NCBI GenBank assembly: GCA_023614405.1
Contig: CM042688.1
Location: forward strand, 439,818,028 to 439,882,027
Reading direction: 5' to 3'
DNA: 64,000 nt
Source of the DNA: Avena insularis
Lineage: Eukaryota; Streptophyta; Magnoliopsida; Poales; Poaceae
The notes beneath the pieces are model-generated. The model was given only the letters and a program-made list of their open reading frames with translations. It had not been told where the DNA came from and did not search any database. Shown one piece after another: positions 60,613 to 64,000 of this stretch (its first letter is position 1; every line of letters begins with the position of its first letter). A program made the translations under genes and the position numbers.

Positions 60613-61653
60613 GCTGATTGTGTTTTCAGGAATATGACTCCTAAGGAAGCTGAGGAATTAATGGCTAAAATAAGTAAGAACTATGAAGATTGGACTCCTA
60701 CTGAACAAGCTATACCTGAAGTAATTGTACCTGAACCTACTATACCGGTGCCCATTCCAACATCAAAGAAGAGGGGAATTATTGAATTAAATGATGAAGT
60801 GATGAAGGAAGCTAAGAAATGTCTTAAGGAGAAGGGAATGAAAGCTGCATATGTCAAGAATTTACCTCCTATAGAAGAATTATGTAAGCCTATTCCCTAC
60901 TCACCCACCATTGAGGTACACTCTCTCCAACACTTTGATAAAGGTGATATCCCTTACTCTAAACCACCTGATCAATGCTTAGAAGAATTCGATATCTTTA
61001 TTGTTAAGCAATATAATTTTAATAAAAGGGTGCAAAATCATCTAATGGAAAACACTAGAGCTATTGTTGAGTTGAAAGATATTGTGGAAATAACCTCTAA
61101 TGATGTTAAAATGATTGTTAAACACTTTCAAATGGTACAAACTCAAATAGATCAACTCGTTAAAGTGCAAAACGACTTGCTAGTTAATGCTGCTAAAGAA
61201 AAACATGCTTATGAAATTAGAACTAGAAGTGGTGCTGCTACCTAGGATCCTCTATATCCTGAGGGGCATCCCAAAAGGATTTAGCAGGATTCTCAACAAG
61301 CTGAAAATAGTGGTTCTACTCGTAAGAAAAGGAAAAAGAAACATAAAACTGTTGTAGAACCCTCTGAACCTGCTTTAGATCCTAATAGTATATCTATCTC
61401 TGATGCTGAAACTGAAAGTAGTAATGAAGAAAATGAAGTTTCTAATGAAGAAAAAATTGAGGAAGAACCTGAAAACCACACTAAGAATACTAAATACACT
61501 AAAGAAGATTTTATTGCCAAGAAACATGGTAGTGAAAGAGAACCTTGGGTCCAAAAACCTATGCCATTCCCTGATAAGAAACACAAGTCAAAGGAGGATA
61601 AACATTATAATAAGTTTTGTGAGTCGATGAAACCTTTATTCCTATAAATTCCT
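60613..61653 (+). pseudogene. gag: E10 gag, C-terminal part
   Basis: It resumes in phase after E11. Motifs are TPKEAEELMAKISKNYEDW, a Lys-rich helix, a long amphipathic helical region and an acidic, Glu/Asn-rich stretch. In-frame stops lie at 61243, 61282 and 61645, the last just before the protease. I do not see a clear zinc knuckle in this part. Confidence 0.8.
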
Positions 61654-62325
61654 TTGACTGATGCTATTGAATTGCCTCATTACTCAAAGTATATGAAGGA
61701 TATTGTCTCGAATAAAAGGAAGATCCCTAATGAAGAAATTTTAACTTTGCTTGCTAAATATTCCTTTAATGGTAAGGTTCCTAAGAAACTTGGAGACCCA
61801 GGGATTCCAACTATCCCTTGCTCTATTAAGAACAGTTATGTTAGAACTGCTTTGTGTGATTTGGGAGCTGGAGTTAGTGTTATGCCTTTCTCTCTCTATA
61901 AGAGGCTTCAACTAGAAAAATTAATACCAACTGATATATCTTTGCAAATGGCTGATAAATCCACCACTGTTCCTGTTGGTATATCTGAGGATGTACCTGT
62001 TCAAGTGGCTCATAATTGCTTGATATTAACTGATTTTGTTGTGCTTGAAATGCCTGAAGATGATAATATGTCTATTATTCTTGGGAGACATTTTTTTAAT
62101 ACTGCAAGAGTTGTTATTAATTGTAATCAAGGAAAGGTGACTTTCAATGTGAATGACAAGGAACATACTGTCTATTTCCCTAAGAAGATTGAAAGGACTT
62201 ATGGTTTGAATTCAATTGAACATGATGAGAGCATTCAAGTTGGAGAAATATATTGTCCCATACCAAGAGAAAAATTTGAAACTATTATGATTGGGACCAT
62301 TGCTATCAAGGTTGAGGTAACATAA
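61654..62325 (+). pseudogene. E10 aspartic protease
   Basis: In the same frame as gag. The family signature YSKYMKDIVSNKRKIP precedes the active site ALCDLGAGVSVMPFSLY (Asp codon 61858-61860). The DLGA form is usual for Athila-type elements. The second conserved part SIILGRHFFNTARVVI follows near 62070-62115. This 223-codon run is intact up to TAA at 62323. Because of the stops upstream it cannot be made as part of a polyprotein. No RT follows. Confidence 0.85.
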
Positions 62326-64000
62326 TAATTAGTGGAATACAAAGTTTTGTATCATATGAAATTGTTTTGGTAACAAGACCTGATCAACCTTATTAACAAA
62401 AGGATTTCATTTAACAAAACAATGTTTTCACCATGATGATCTCCGCTTACTTCCATTCTATCCATTTTAGTTTTTGCTTATGCCTAACTTAAAGGCGTTA
62501 AAGAAAAGTACTTATTGGGAGATAAACCAAAAGTTTGAGATAAGTCTTGGAAGTTATTACTTCAGTAATAACCGCTCCTTATCCTTTTTATTTGCTTTTT
62601 GTGCCAAGAGTAACCTCTAATGAGAGAGAAGTAATGATTGGGAAAGTTGCTGTCCCGAAACAGATTTCTGTGCTTCACCGTAAAAATTCGTGTAAAATCT
62701 CTGAACGTCTTTTTGAGGCATGAATTTTTGTGCTTCTGCCCCAGGTTGTTATCTAACTTTAGTTAGTCCAAACACTTTTTGATTTGAGCAACAGAAGATC
62801 TTAGAAAAAATTCGTCTTTACCTGCTGGTCTGTTTTGACAGATTTCTGCCATTTTCTGCATTTGCTTCTTGTTGGTTCCTTTTTGAGTTCTTTTGGGGAA
62901 TTGAGCTTTTTGAGGGAAGTGCTACAGTAGCTAGTGTTCTAATGGAAGTTTATTTGGTGTTAGAACTAAACCTTAAGACTTATTATCTTGAGTGCACTAA
63001 TGTTGCTAATAAAAATTGTGTGAAGTTTTGTATGAAGGAAAAATTTCAGGTGTATGGAAGGAATGAGTAATGAGATAAAGGATGGACTAAAGCTCAAGCT
63101 TGGAGATGCCACGCGTGTCACCCCAAGAAATATCCAAGAAGTACAAGCGTCAAAGCTTGGGGATGCCCAAGGCATCCCCTTCTTCATCAATAAAAATCCC
63201 AGGTTTCTTCCAAACGCTTCATTTTTATTGTTTCATGCACAGTTGTGTTATTCTTGGAGCATCTTCTTTTTCGTTTTTCTTTTGGTTTTTCATTTGCTTG
63301 GTTTGCTTGGTTTTCTGAATAAATTGGTTGGATCTCCGATTTCATACATTGGTTTTCAAATAGTTTGGTTTGGTTTGGAAAATAGTAGGAAACTTCATGC
63401 TTAAGTGGTAAAGAGAGCTTGTTTTTGATTGTGGCCTATGCTTTGTCATGCCATGCTTGATATTGTTTTGGATTTATGCTTAGTATTCTTTGCTGTAGAA
63501 TGACTTGTTATAAACAATTGAGATTGATTAATGTGCCTTGGATGAATCATGTGTTGTTTTAGCATGTTAAAGCATAGTATTGTGGTATTCTCCTTTGATG
63601 CTTTATTTGGGTTGACTTGGCGCATGCTCACACCATGCTATGACTATCTCAAGTCACCATAAGCCTTTATGATCCTTTAGTTTTCAACTTGTCGTATCAC
63701 TTTATGCTTTGATCAATGATGTTTTGTCGCTCTGCATGATTATGGCCATTATTGCTCTCTCGTTTGTCGCTCCCTTACTATTGCTAGCCTTCACTTACAC
63801 TAAGTGTTTTACTCATGTTTCCAACTCCCTTAAACCAAATATTTCCAAAGTGTCCACCATACCTACCTATTAGCATCATTTGCTACTTCCGTGCATATTC
63901 AATATGCATTCTTTTCTTCCAAATAAAATGTTTTCTTGTTATGAGAAAGTTAGTTAGTAAAGCTCTCACGAACTTGATGCCACACTTTATTTCCTGCACT
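62326..64000 (+). other. E10 3' non-coding region
   Basis: AT-rich. From 62480 to the window end it matches 17351-18845 of E5 along its whole length. No pol gene lies here, where RT would be expected in an autonomous element. Confidence 0.8.

Larger units (their letters stand above)
48678..64000 (+). mobile_element. E10: Athila-like element with gag and protease, split by E11, runs past window end
   Basis: 5' LTR 48678-50106, damaged primer site, gag (50247-51151 and 60613 on), protease to 62325, then non-coding DNA. No RT, RNase H or integrase follows the protease, so it is non-autonomous. The 3' LTR lies past 64000. The left target is GATGG (48673-48677). Its LTR start and 3' region are shared with E5, but its coding part is different. 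Confidence 0.85.

Overview
This window looks like an intergenic block of a large grass genome, and I see no host gene in it. The LTR types, the Athila-like, Tat-like and Tekay-like protein motifs, and the AT-rich 3' leaders suggest a Pooideae grass (wheat/barley/oat/ryegrass relatives). The species cannot be fixed from sequence alone. Essentially all of the 64 kb can be assigned to Ty3/gypsy LTR retrotransposons nested in one another. I call them E1 to E11; most junctions are fixed by TG...CA ends and 5-bp target-site duplications (TSDs) read directly.

Layout. E1 (1-3404): 3' end of an Athila-like element, with a decayed ORF, polypurine tract (PPT) and 3' LTR, inserted in the gag of E2. E2 (3405 to beyond 29199): a Tat-like host element with gag, a 3' tandem-repeat array and a long antisense coiled-coil ORF. 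That ORF is split by E3 (6193-27939), a second Tat-like element with two LTRs, gag, protease, a 133-bp repeat array and a different antisense ORF with a B3-like domain. E3 is split by E4 (11084-25696, perfect GGCAC TSD). E4's gag is split by E5 (13135-20108), which has a 5' LTR, two primer-binding-site copies and a long gag-like ORF but no 3' LTR of its own. E4's 3' LTR carries E6 (20551-24536), a solo LTR of about 4 kb with TCATC TSD.

E7 (29200-42885): a Tekay-like chromovirus with 4.8-kb LTR, Met-type PBS, an extra ORF before gag, then gag, protease, RT, RNase H, integrase and chromodomain, all decayed. Its 3' LTR is cut at 42885 by E8 (42886-48677, minus strand), part of a related LTR that holds a solo LTR, E9 (43184-44695, CAATG TSD). 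E10 (48678 to window end): an Athila-like element with gag and protease only. Its gag is interrupted by E11 (51152-60607, GTTGT TSD), a 9.5-kb element with two 4.3-kb LTRs around less than 0.8 kb of internal DNA.

How the parts work together: only E7 encodes recognisable RT, RNase H and integrase. E2-E5 and E10 as preserved carry at most gag and protease (E2 and E4 are partial, and E4 probably lost sequence), so they would have depended on enzymes from relatives. All coding regions carry stops or frameshifts, so nothing here looks active. The points most worth checking are the antisense ORFs of the Tat-like elements (coiled coil in E2, B3-like in E3, same relative position), the E4/E5 chimera, the duplicated primer sites, and the tandem-repeat 3' regions. 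Coordinates are read by eye and may be off by a few bases at degraded ends.
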